Assembly: GCA_030055545.1 (NCBI GenBank) | Contig: JASFYK010000040.1 | Coordinates: 1-8,040, forward strand | Length of the DNA: 8,040 nt | Source of the DNA: Thermoproteota archaeon | Lineage (GTDB): Archaea; Thermoproteota; Methanomethylicia; Methanomethylicales; Methanomethylicaceae | Direction of reading: 5' to 3' | Part shown: piece after piece, positions 1-6,180 of the stretch | Layout: every line of letters starts with the position of its first letter | Numbering within the stretch: the stretch's first letter is position 1 | Notes under the pieces: generated by a model | What the model saw: only the letters and a program-made list of their open reading frames with translations | Databases searched by the model: none | What the model was told of the DNA's origin: nothing | Made by a program: the position numbers and the translations under genes

Positions 1-239
1 CTGTATGTGTCCCCAGACTTGAGTGGGATCAGGGGTTTCGGAGCTAACTTTATCTTTTTGCCGCCGTCAGAAACAACATAGGGGAAAGCCGACGATACGC
101 GAAAGGATTGGTCTTTTATAAGCGGATCCACATCTTTTCCCATCACAGACAGTGCCCAGATCACCGCTCCAGCTATTGTGTCAGACCGCAGTTGTCTAGG
201 CATCATTCCCAACGGCGTCAGGTAGAATACAGTTGGCAT
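1..239 (-). CDS. csm4: Csm4, type III-A CRISPR complex subunit (partial, N-terminal 79 residues)
   Basis: This is the start of the RAMP-fold subunit that, in Csm complexes, sits next to Cas10 and caps the 5' tag of the crRNA. The frame is open from an ATG at 239-237 to the window edge, so only the N-terminus is visible. It contains LRSDTIAGAVIWAL (residues 17-30), matching the 'L-SDT-GA' helix typical of Csm4, and VSSAFPY (48-54), matching the conserved 'SSAFP' stretch after it. The start lies 13 nt after the csm3 stop, behind a GGGAG motif. Its place directly after csm3 is the usual csm2-csm3-csm4-csm5 order, which supports the call as much as the motifs do. Csm3 and Csm5 share the RAMP fold, but the SDT/SSAFP pair favours Csm4. 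The rest of the gene, and probably csm5, lies beyond the left edge. Confidence 0.85.
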   Translation of the reverse strand, partial: MPTVFYLTPLGMMPRQLRSDTIAGAVIWALSVMGKDVDPLIKDQSFRVSSAFPYVVSDGGKKIKLAPKPLIPLKSGDTY

Positions 240-252
240 TTGAGGCTCCCGC

Positions 253-996
253 TCACATATTTATTTTGAGCGCCTTGTCGAAGTCATCGTACTTCTCCAA
301 AAGTTGCTTCGGGGTGAAGTGCGTTTCTCCATTTAGCGAGATCTCCCTTCCTCCGTTTCCCTCCTGATAATCCTCCAAAGTCTTGACGCATATCCTCAAG
401 TCCTCGATGGTTACCTTCCCGTAACCCCTGCTCCCTGAACCCCCCAGGTAAGAATCTTCTAGCATCGATAGAAGACCAATAACTTTCTTGAAATTGGAAT
501 AGTCGGCAGCATCGTAGACCGAGTAGACCATCTCAAAACTGAATACTGACCCCGCAGGGACTCTCTCCGAGGTCCTAGGATGTTCCGCCTTTCCGGAAAG
601 CCTGTTTATCATATTCTCTGTCTTTAACTCAGTCTCGAAATTTTCTCCTTCGAGCTTAGCGTCCCTTACGATCAGCCTTGTGGGTCCATTAGACTCGTTT
701 AGCGATGATCCAAAGATCGAGCAAACTTCGCATTCTTTGTTGTTGCAGTTGTGGACGGCGCCTCTGTCAGAAATCTTTCCTAAGGATAGTTCGAGCATAC
801 ACCGCATTTTGCCTTTTAGAGAAGACCCCGGTATGTAAGGCCTTCCTTCAGGATCGGTTATGACTGGATTGTCAGTCCCCCCTATCTTTAGTTCGGCTTT
901 ATTGCCACCAATATGAAGGCCGGTCAAGAGTCGTATCTTTCCATATATTATTAAGTTCTCCTTGAATTGTGGTTTAGGATGCTCAACCATAGACAT
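253..996 (-). CDS. csm3: Csm3, crRNA backbone RAMP and target-RNA endonuclease
   Basis: Csm3 forms the repeated backbone of the type III-A complex and cuts target RNA at 6-nt intervals. Numbered from a TTG at 1002, the protein shows TGLHIGG (27-33), the catalytic-loop motif IGGTDNPVI with Asp44 aligning to the essential Asp32/33 of characterised Csm3, IPGSSLKGKMR (57-67) and the Gly-rich LGGSGSRGYGKV near the C-terminus. His84, Cys86, Cys91 and Cys94 form a probable zinc site in the variable insert, as reported for some archaeal Csm3. The chosen start is the ATG at 996, because a GGTGAT Shine-Dalgarno (1007-1002) lies 5 nt upstream of it. The in-frame TTG at 1002 overlaps that motif and is a poorer start; ATG 990 is a further option. 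The length, about 247 residues, is normal for the family. The csm2 stop is 6 nt upstream, so translation is probably coupled. Confidence 0.96.
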   Translation of the reverse strand: MSMVEHPKPQFKENLIIYGKIRLLTGLHIGGNKAELKIGGTDNPVITDPEGRPYIPGSSLKGKMRCMLELSLGKISDRGAVHNCNNKECEVCSIFGSSLNESNGPTRLIVRDAKLEGENFETELKTENMINRLSGKAEHPRTSERVPAGSVFSFEMVYSVYDAADYSNFKKVIGLLSMLEDSYLGGSGSRGYGKVTIEDLRICVKTLEDYQEGNGGREISLNGETHFTPKQLLEKYDDFDKALKINM

Positions 997-1002
997 TTCC
1001 AA

Positions 1003-1539
1003 TCACCCTTTAAAGTACTTGTTGTAGGCAACTATTGCTCTTAGGAACTCCATAAATCTCCCAAAGCTCTCCTTCTTCTGATCATCAGTATCGCCTTCGA
1101 CAACCACCTTTTTTATGCAAACCTCCATCAGTTCAAAGAAACTCCTTGGCACCAGGTCCCTCCCAACTGCGTATGCCAGCATGGGTATAGACATATGCAA
1201 TTTCCCCTCCAATTTACCCCAGCTTTCGCCTCTCTTGAGTCTGCTCTCTATTTCCACTAGGGGTTCGAAGAACTTTCTGAGCTGGCTGTTCGATTCCTTG
1301 CCTAGAGACTTTGCTACCTTAGCAGCGTACCCTTCCAAGTCTGCAAAGTCCTTTGCTTTCAAGTCGGACATTCTGTTTAGTTTCGTTATTGCACTTCTGA
1401 CTTCGACGATTTCGTTGTTTTGCTCGGGTACCCCCCTCAAAGGGAGTGAAGAACCCCTGTCCCTCGGTTGTCCTCCCCTATAGTCCCTGCTGTAGTCTCT
1501 ACTATATCCCTGCCCCTTGAAAAACGGCTTCATTCCCAT
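1003..1539 (-). CDS. csm2: Csm2, small subunit of the type III-A complex, with N-terminal extension
   Basis: Csm2 is the all-helical small subunit that lines the crRNA-target duplex alongside the Csm3 backbone. The family core covers roughly residues 45-178: a leading helix, the SQLRKFF motif (85-91), LAYAVGRD (121-128) and a C-terminal helix ending AIVAYNKYFKG. The 178-residue length exceeds the usual 120-150 because residues 1 to about 44 form an extra tail rich in Arg, Gly, Tyr and Ser, with a tandem YSRD YSRD YRGG run at 12-23. The ATG at 1539 is well supported: GGAGG (1551-1547), inside the last cas10 codons, sits 7 nt upstream, so the tail is likely translated. The gene begins 1 nt after the cas10 stop. 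Family assignment rests on the core motifs plus position between cas10 and csm3. Confidence 0.93.
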   Translation of the reverse strand: MGMKPFFKGQGYSRDYSRDYRGGQPRDRGSSLPLRGVPEQNNEIVEVRSAITKLNRMSDLKAKDFADLEGYAAKVAKSLGKESNSQLRKFFEPLVEIESRLKRGESWGKLEGKLHMSIPMLAYAVGRDLVPRSFFELMEVCIKKVVVEGDTDDQKKESFGRFMEFLRAIVAYNKYFKG

Positions 1540-1540
1540 C

Positions 1541-4144
1541 TCAATCCCTCCTTGTTCTGGTTCTTAATGACACCCAACTTGCGGGTATCAGCATCCAAGG
1601 CATCATTTCTGTCAATGCTCGGTCGTATTTATTGAAGCTACCCTGCTTTAGGGTTCGCTTCATCCTGTATCTAAGGATTGGAAGGTACGACCTCACCTCC
1701 CTCCTCGCCTTTTCAAGATTCTTGGGCGATCGTTCTCCCTTTCTTCCCACTTTTGGCTCGAAGGAGCTCCGCCAAAGATGGATCAGGTCGTGAACTAAAC
1801 CTCTTGGCACCTCCTTCGCATCGACATCACTCTCGAGCTCCTTGGCCAGTTTAATCATCTCCGCAAGCGTCTTTGAACCGTTGCCTTCAGCATCTCTCTT
1901 CGAAAGAAAGGCTACATCACCAAAAAGAGATGCCATATCCTTCCGGAAGGTCTCTTGACCAAGATTTAGACGATAATCCTTCGCCTGAGCGAGTTTGGCT
2001 GCGAGCTGGTTGGCTGTGATAGAGATGGGGAATTTTGGATCGGTCAGCGTGTACCCTATTGAAAGACCTACATCAGGATTGTCAGATGCGAGTTGTTGGA
2101 ATTTCTCTCTTATCTCGATCGATGCCTCGAGGACTGCGTCCCACGGACCAATTATCAAGAAGTCGTCACCTCCAGAATAGTTTGTGTAGATCACGGAAGT
2201 TCTCGTGGATTTGCATCGCTCGCATAGTAGCTTTTCGATCTCGGATCCTCTGTTTCCGTAGAGAAGCCACCACTTGACGAACCTCCGCAAGCTCTTATTT
2301 CCTTGCTCGTCCTCGCTCTCTATCTCGACCACGGGATCTTCGTTACTACTGAAACGCCGCATTGAGGTGTTGCAATCATCACAGATCTCGTAGGTGTAGT
2401 AACGATCGAAGATGGTGTTAAGGTAACCTGCAAAGAAGATGTCAAGCAACGAGCTTAGTGTCGAGGTGCTCCAGATCATCACCGGATCCACGCCAGAATG
2501 CATTATATGCCCTAAATTGTCTACATCCCCCTTAGCAAAACCGAGCTTGTCCGCCCCCTTGCTCATTTTTGAGAGGTAGTTAAAACTGATTACCTCATGA
2601 CCTACTGCAGGTACGGTGTTCCCCACAAAAATGAAGCCCCTTGAAACATTGTCTCCCGACTTTGGGTTCAGAAAGTCAGTGCTATTTATTGCGTAAATGA
2701 AGCCTTCCTTCGCCTCAGGCACTTCGACTTCGTTGAGGAATTTGTAGCTGAATCCTGCAAATTCGAAGTCCGATCTGGGCGATTTTTTTGATCTCCAAAG
2801 AAATCCCATTTTGACTGATTTCTGACCAATCTCCTCCTGTTCACTGCACGATTGGCAGGATCCCTTACCATCCGCTGACTCGTATTTCAGATCCCTCCCG
2901 CATGCGTGGCACCTCCCCTTGGGGGATTGAAGGGAAAGTCTTAAAAAAGAGTCGTCGTCCTCAAGCACTTCAATGAACTTTCTCGACTTCTTCTCGTTAA
3001 GAATCTCAGCACACTCCTTAAGCACGCGTCCAAAATCCTCTTTGGAATCAAGGTTGCAATCCGCTGCAGCAATGGCAAGATAAAGTTGCTCGCCGAACTT
3101 GTCCCAGAGATCCTTGTTGATTCGCTTTGATATACGCTCAATGGTTTCATTAGGAGTCTTAGGTGCGAGTATTGCGAACTGACCACCCGTGCACCACAGG
3201 ATGTTAAACTCAAAAAGGTCGAGCTCCTCCAAGAAGAGGTGTGCAACAGCGTCCATAATGAAGGCTACTTCAAGGGATCGCCCGCGGAGCCGTTTGGCCG
3301 TGTTTTTACGGCTCTCTTCGTGGGAAAAAGTCCTGAATATAAAGTCCTGAATTCCAGACATGTCACCTATTATCAGAGTGTAGGGTTTCTCCTTCAGTTG
3401 GATCGGCGAGACGGATCTGCTTTTTGAATACTGATATATTGAAGCTGCTATTGCTGCGGTTGATTTCAGGTGATCCAAGAGAGGGACTGAAGGTCTGCTC
3501 CTATATCCGGCTGAAAGTGTGAAAGAAACATACTTCTTCAATAAGAAGTAAATCGTGTTTACTAATGCCTCTGATCCACAAGGAAGCTGGGGGCATTCTT
3601 TCATTAAAGAGAACCAAAGATTGCTGGAAATCGAACGGAGATCTTGGACGGAAACCTTGCTTTTCTCGACTGGAAATATGCTCTGTGGTTCGTATATTGA
3701 AGGTAAATAAACTAATTCTTTCGGATGTCCTGCATTTTGACTTGTTGTGCCTTGCGTCTTTTCACAAATGCAAATCCTGTTGAATATAGACTCTAACGGT
3801 TCCTCTGGGCTTTCCTCGTAGCTCTGTTCTCTTTCCATCATGGAGGATATTCGATCCGCTTCGCTTATTATTGAGTTGATCAATTTGTTTTCGGGCGGGA
3901 GATCTTTCCTTTCAAGCAAGGAAGAGTGGTGCTCGTAAACAATCTCTGAAAGTCTTTCCAGATCTAATCCCTCGTTGTTTTTGGAGCCGAGATTGTTCCT
4001 CATCGCTTGAACGAATAGCTTGGAGAAATATTCGTGCCTGTGCTTGCCGGACGAGCCTTCAGCTCTCCAACCAAGTTTCCCTACATCATGAAGGAGCGCA
4101 CCTAAAACGGTTAAAAGGTACTGCCTGTCATTCTTCAAGTTCAT
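1541..4144 (-). CDS. cas10: Cas10/Csm1, HD nuclease and cyclic-oligoadenylate synthase subunit
   Basis: Cas10 is the large signature subunit of type III complexes; target-RNA binding activates its DNase and its synthesis of cyclic oligoadenylate. The 867-residue protein has an N-terminal HD domain with LLHDVGK (His19-Asp20), His35/His37, His72-His73 and Asp97. Palm1 follows with IIGDMSGIQDFIF (about 258-270) and the degenerate loop TGGQF (Gly320-Gly321). A Cys4 zinc cluster lies at Cys412/415/430/433. Palm2 has GDVDNLG (539-545) and an intact YSGGDD (Gly658-Asp661). A helical C-terminal domain ends the protein. Between GDVDNLG and GGDD there are about 115 residues rather than the roughly 55-60 I expect, because of an insert carrying Cys588/591/641/644. 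The first gene of the operon, it starts at ATG 4144 with only a weak GGGT-type Shine-Dalgarno. GDxDNLG, the intact HD domain and the csm neighbours make this Csm1 rather than Cmr2. Confidence 0.97.
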   Translation of the reverse strand: MNLKNDRQYLLTVLGALLHDVGKLGWRAEGSSGKHRHEYFSKLFVQAMRNNLGSKNNEGLDLERLSEIVYEHHSSLLERKDLPPENKLINSIISEADRISSMMEREQSYEESPEEPLESIFNRICICEKTQGTTSQNAGHPKELVYLPSIYEPQSIFPVEKSKVSVQDLRSISSNLWFSLMKECPQLPCGSEALVNTIYFLLKKYVSFTLSAGYRSRPSVPLLDHLKSTAAIAASIYQYSKSRSVSPIQLKEKPYTLIIGDMSGIQDFIFRTFSHEESRKNTAKRLRGRSLEVAFIMDAVAHLFLEELDLFEFNILWCTGGQFAILAPKTPNETIERISKRINKDLWDKFGEQLYLAIAAADCNLDSKEDFGRVLKECAEILNEKKSRKFIEVLEDDDSFLRLSLQSPKGRCHACGRDLKYESADGKGSCQSCSEQEEIGQKSVKMGFLWRSKKSPRSDFEFAGFSYKFLNEVEVPEAKEGFIYAINSTDFLNPKSGDNVSRGFIFVGNTVPAVGHEVISFNYLSKMSKGADKLGFAKGDVDNLGHIMHSGVDPVMIWSTSTLSSLLDIFFAGYLNTIFDRYYTYEICDDCNTSMRRFSSNEDPVVEIESEDEQGNKSLRRFVKWWLLYGNRGSEIEKLLCERCKSTRTSVIYTNYSGGDDFLIIGPWDAVLEASIEIREKFQQLASDNPDVGLSIGYTLTDPKFPISITANQLAAKLAQAKDYRLNLGQETFRKDMASLFGDVAFLSKRDAEGNGSKTLAEMIKLAKELESDVDAKEVPRGLVHDLIHLWRSSFEPKVGRKGERSPKNLEKARREVRSYLPILRYRMKRTLKQGSFNKYDRALTEMMPWMLIPASWVSLRTRTRRD

Positions 4145-4229
4145 TTTCGCCGACCCTTCGATGGCTTATTACAAGGTAATCAATAATTTTACTATGAAAA
4201 TGATCTATCAAATGTAACAAACCTAACAT

Positions 4230-4240
4230 ACTTTTTAAAG
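4230..4240 (-). promoter_or_regulatory. Candidate TATA box for the cas10-csm operon
   Basis: Read toward cas10, the sequence is CTTTAAAAAG, resembling an archaeal TATA element. An initiation site about 25 nt downstream would leave a 5' leader of roughly 65 nt before the cas10 ATG at 4144. Equally plausible alternatives are TATATATA (4253-4260) and AAAATTATTG (around 4184-4193). A second CTTTAAAAA copy lies at about 4347-4355. The AT-rich background makes any single choice weak. Confidence 0.3.
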
Positions 4241-4280
4241 GCTTCATTTCAGTATATATAGATTACTCATTTAATTTCCT

Positions 4281-4300
4281 TAAATCATTAATGATATTTA
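4281..4300. repeat. AT-rich palindrome upstream of the csm operon
   Basis: ATCATTAATGAT (4284-4295) is a perfect 12-bp palindrome. TAAAT (4281-4285) and ATTTA (4296-4300) form a second, overlapping inverted pair around the same centre. It lies about 140 nt upstream of the cas10 start, upstream of the best TATA candidates, where a dimeric regulator could bind. Palindromes of this size also arise by chance in AT-rich DNA. Confidence 0.35.
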
Positions 4301-4647
4301 ATGCTGTTCAACCCGCAAGGTAAGACAGATGACCCAATTTATGCATTTTTTAAAGATGGGTAACTTATTTTTTGAGCTGCGGTGAATTTTTAGTCGGAGC
4401 AGAGTTGCAAGAGTAAGCCCGTAGGAATATGATCGTAAAAAGCCACTTAGTGTTGCACGAAGTAGGCACCACACTATATTTGCAGACATACATTCTTTTT
4501 ATTTATAATGCGAACCCAAAAGCCAAAATAATTATTGTAGACGACTTTACCAGTCTATTTTGAAATTGCATCATCGGCAGAACCATTTGCTGACTACTGT
4601 CGGGGGCAAGGCTCGGATCTCCCTCGTCGTTCAAGGATTGCTTGAAA

Positions 4648-4672
4648 ATTTGCTATGCCAAATATGGCAAAT
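4648..4672. promoter_or_regulatory. Inverted repeat abutting the queC TATA box (possible operator)
   Basis: ATTTGC (4648-4653) and GCAAAT (4667-4672) are perfect inverted arms, and TGCCA (4656-4660) and TGGCA (4665-4669) form a nested pair. The element touches and partly overlaps the A/T run that is the best queC TATA candidate. A bound protein there could block or recruit transcription factor B/TBP. The operator role is inferred from position; no cognate regulator is visible. Confidence 0.4.
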
Positions 4673-4680
4673 AAAAAATA
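4669..4680 (+). promoter_or_regulatory. Candidate TATA box for queC and its downstream gene
   Basis: AAATAAAAAATA lies where an archaeal TATA box would place initiation near 4700, about 15 nt before the queC ATG at 4716. The short leader would still contain the G-rich stretch at 4696-4705. This spacing is one reason to prefer the ATG at 4716 over the longer open frame, since a start at 4560 would lie upstream of this promoter. No -10 element or transcript evidence is available. Confidence 0.4.
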
Positions 4681-4715
4681 GCTGGAGAGTGATTAGGGGA
4701 AGGGGATTAGCAAAA

Positions 4716-5426
4716 ATGATATTCGTCGATGATGGGAATGGGGGAAGGGCGGTAGTAGTAATCTCGGGCGGACTCGACAGCACCACGGTCCTCTACTACG
4801 CACTGGATCGCGGGTTCACTGCCTATCCCATCACATTCGACTACGGTCAGATCGCCAGTGCAGAGATCAGGAGCGCGGAGTCGGTTTCAAAAAGGCTCGG
4901 CCTCCCCTGGAGGCGCGTTGACCTCAGCGGGCTCTCTGACATTTACATGGGCGCCACGTCGCTGGTCGACCGCGGGATCGAGATAACGAGGGAATTTTCC
5001 AAGCCGATCGTAGTCCCTTTCAGGAACGCGGTGCTCCTATCAGTTGCGGTCGCATACGCCGGCTCGATTGGGGCAAGCCGCGTGCTCTACGGTGCGCATG
5101 CATCTGACGCCGAGAACTATCCGGACTGCAGGAGGGAGTTCGTGGAGGCCATGGAGAGGGCTGCGAGGCTCGGGACCGGCACGGAAATTTCCATCGAAGC
5201 GCCCCTGCTCTCCCTCAAGAAGAGCGAGGTCGTCAGGCTCGGCGCGAGGCTCGGCGTCCCCTTCGAGCTCACCTGGAGCTGCTACCGGGACGGGGAGGTC
5301 CACTGCGGGTCCTGCGAGTCGTGCGAGAACAGGAAGCGGGCGTTCCTCGAGGCGGGCGTAAAGGACCCGACCGTGTACCAGGACCGCGCGCACCAAAACG
5401 CGACAAGAGAACGAGGGGAAGGATGA
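4716..5426 (+). CDS. queC: QueC, 7-cyano-7-deazaguanine (preQ0) synthase
   Basis: QueC converts 7-carboxy-7-deazaguanine to preQ0 using ATP and ammonia in the cytoplasm. In archaea preQ0 is the base inserted into tRNA on the way to archaeosine. The 236-residue protein has the ATP-pyrophosphatase loop SGGLDSTT (17-24), FDYGQ (41-45), PFRN (101-104), HASDAENYPDCR (128-139) and the C-terminal zinc site Cys189/197/200/203 within CYRDGEVHCGSCESC, followed by RKRAF and DPTVY. All key elements are present and the length is normal. The ATG at 4716 is chosen because the family begins just before the P-loop, GGGGATT (4702-4708) lies 7 nt upstream, and the 52 residues preceding it in frame resemble nothing in QueC. 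A GTG at 4689 is the only other nearby option. The next gene starts 4 nt after the stop, so the two are probably cotranscribed. Confidence 0.96.
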   Translation: MIFVDDGNGGRAVVVISGGLDSTTVLYYALDRGFTAYPITFDYGQIASAEIRSAESVSKRLGLPWRRVDLSGLSDIYMGATSLVDRGIEITREFSKPIVVPFRNAVLLSVAVAYAGSIGASRVLYGAHASDAENYPDCRREFVEAMERAARLGTGTEISIEAPLLSLKKSEVVRLGARLGVPFELTWSCYRDGEVHCGSCESCENRKRAFLEAGVKDPTVYQDRAHQNATRERGEG

Positions 5427-5430
5427 GGGG

Positions 5431-6039
5431 ATGCTGCGCAGCCTGAGGCGGTTCAGGAAGAGGGCTAGGAAGTACTTCAGCGTCGCGGGCGCGGCCGAGC
5501 TCTCGAGGAGGTACTTCGTCATGAACTCCTTCGACGGGGCGCTCGCGATACTCGGCGTGGTCATGGGGGCTTACATAACCGGGAAGGCGGACGCCCACCT
5601 CATAATCAACTCGGGGATAGGGCTGGCTCTCGCGACCGGGATCTCAGGATTCGTCGGGGCCTTCCTCTCCGAAAAGGCAGAGCGCTCCAGGAAGATCAAG
5701 GAGATTGAGGAGAGCATAATGATGGAGATAAAGGACAGCATCATATACAGGGCCTCCAAGTTTGTCACTCTTGCATTGGCGGTCGTGGACGGGATCTCCC
5801 CTGCGCTGACGATATCCCTCACGCTGATACCATTCATAGTCCACGAGATCTCCCCCTCCGCACTGTCCCTGCAGCACGCGATGATCGCCTCGATCGGGAT
5901 AAACCTCTCAACGCTGGCTCTGCTTGGCGTGTACCTGGGCAAGATCGCCTCTGCCAACAGGCTCAAGTACAGCCTTTTGACTGTTGCGATGGGGCTGGCG
6001 ATAGTGGCAATCCTATTCCTCACCGGTGCCGGAATCTGA
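5431..6039 (+). CDS. VIT1/CCC1-family membrane protein, probable Fe2+/Mn2+ transporter
   Basis: The family exports or sequesters ferrous iron and manganese by proton exchange, with vacuolar members in plants and yeast and plasma-membrane homologues in prokaryotes. The 202-residue protein has a basic N-terminus, then RYFVMNSFDG (27-36) leading into LGVVMGAYITG, the signature first helix of the family. About five hydrophobic segments are visible: roughly 33-50, 58-80, 110-135, 147-170 and 179-199. Between helices 2 and 3 lies an acidic, charged stretch (SEKAER to MMEIKD, 80-102), the position of the cytoplasmic metal-binding segment of VIT1, here short. VDGISPAL (119-126) and PFIVHE (134-139) are also family-like. 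It starts 4 nt after queC, so it probably shares that promoter. Substrate specificity cannot be read from the sequence, and I see no functional link to preQ0 synthesis. Confidence 0.85.
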   Translation: MLRSLRRFRKRARKYFSVAGAAELSRRYFVMNSFDGALAILGVVMGAYITGKADAHLIINSGIGLALATGISGFVGAFLSEKAERSRKIKEIEESIMMEIKDSIIYRASKFVTLALAVVDGISPALTISLTLIPFIVHEISPSALSLQHAMIASIGINLSTLALLGVYLGKIASANRLKYSLLTVAMGLAIVAILFLTGAGI

Positions 6040-6058
6040 GGGGCCACGCGTGTGCTCA

Positions 6059-6075
6059 GCCCGCGAATCGCGGGC
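6059..6075. terminator. GC-rich hairpin after the VIT-like gene
   Basis: GCCCGCG and CGCGGGC are perfect 7-bp arms around AAT, 20 nt after the transporter stop. The structure is strong, but no T-tract follows, and archaeal termination normally relies on one. An RNA 3'-end stabiliser or processing site is as likely as a terminator. Confidence 0.4.
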
Positions 6076-6098
6076 GATCTGTGGAATTAGCGGGGAAC

Positions 6099-6118
6099 GC
6101 CTCCTTATGGCCTCCTTA
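6099..6118 (+). repeat. Tandem 9-bp direct repeat upstream of the DUF211 gene
   Basis: GCCTCCTTA occurs at 6099-6107 and 6110-6118. The 11-bp period is about one helical turn, so both copies face the same side of the helix, as in many tandem regulator sites. It lies about 20 nt upstream of the TATA-like element for the DUF211 gene. Chance similarity is possible with only two copies. Confidence 0.35.
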
Positions 6119-6133
6119 GCCTCAAGGCTAGGG
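6114..6133. repeat. 8-bp inverted repeat before the DUF211 promoter
   Basis: CCTTAGCC and GGCTAGGG pair over 8 bp (one G-T wobble) around a TCAA loop. The element overlaps the second copy of the 9-bp direct repeat and ends a few bases before the TATA-like run TAAAAG (6139-6144). It could be an operator or the 3' stem of the upstream transcript; no T-run follows on either strand. Confidence 0.35.
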
Positions 6134-6138
6134 AAAGG

Positions 6139-6144
6139 TAAAAG
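6139..6144 (+). promoter_or_regulatory. Candidate TATA element for the DUF211 gene
   Basis: TAAAAG, preceded by the purine-rich GGGAAAGG that could act as a BRE, lies about 40 nt before the TTG start. Initiation near 6168 would give a leader of around 13 nt that includes GGTG at 6170-6173. The match to a consensus is only fair. Confidence 0.3.
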
Positions 6145-6180
6145 AAAGGTTGCAGCCATATCTTATCCCGGTGTTCTGCT

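Larger units (their letters stand above)
4145..4715. other. Long AT-rich intergenic region between divergent cas10 and queC
   Basis: About 570 nt separate the two divergent genes, far more than any other gap here. The part next to cas10 is very AT-rich (15 G/C in the 60 nt of 4201-4260 by hand count), while 4565-4640 is closer to the composition of the queC side. I see no tRNA, no repeated units that would make a CRISPR array, and no transposase motif. The short open frames inside it (63 codons on the minus strand at 4298-4489; 52 codons leading in-frame into queC from 4560) have no recognisable domain. It holds promoter-like TATA elements for both flanking genes, an AT palindrome at 4281-4300 and an inverted repeat at 4648-4672. 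A small RNA or a degraded gene cannot be excluded. Confidence 0.7.

Noticed and set aside
1115..1483. 122-codon open frame on the plus strand
   Set aside because: It is wholly antisense to csm2, has no domain or Shine-Dalgarno, and its Ser/Leu-rich translation is typical of a shadow frame.
4300..4320. GTTCAACCC as a tRNA T-loop
   Set aside because: The flanking bases do not pair into a T-stem and no acceptor or anticodon arms are present.
4298..4489. 63-codon minus-strand frame in the long intergenic region
   Set aside because: No family resemblance, no convincing ribosome binding site and AT-rich surroundings; left as unexplained noncoding DNA, although a degraded gene remains possible.
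4560..4620. C/D-box-like motif (GATGATG) on the minus strand
   Set aside because: There is only a near-match C box and no correctly placed CTGA D box, so a C/D sRNA is not supported.
4560..4715. Upstream extension of queC to an ATG at 4560
   Set aside because: The 52 extra residues are unlike QueC, the likely TATA box lies downstream of 4560, and the ATG at 4716 has a better-placed G-rich site.
4145..4715. CRISPR array or leader next to cas10
   Set aside because: No direct repeats of CRISPR length recur here; the only repeats are short palindromes.
5040..5564. 174-codon minus-strand frame over queC and the transporter
   Set aside because: It is antisense to two well-supported genes and shows the Pro/Arg/Leu-rich look of a GC-rich shadow frame.
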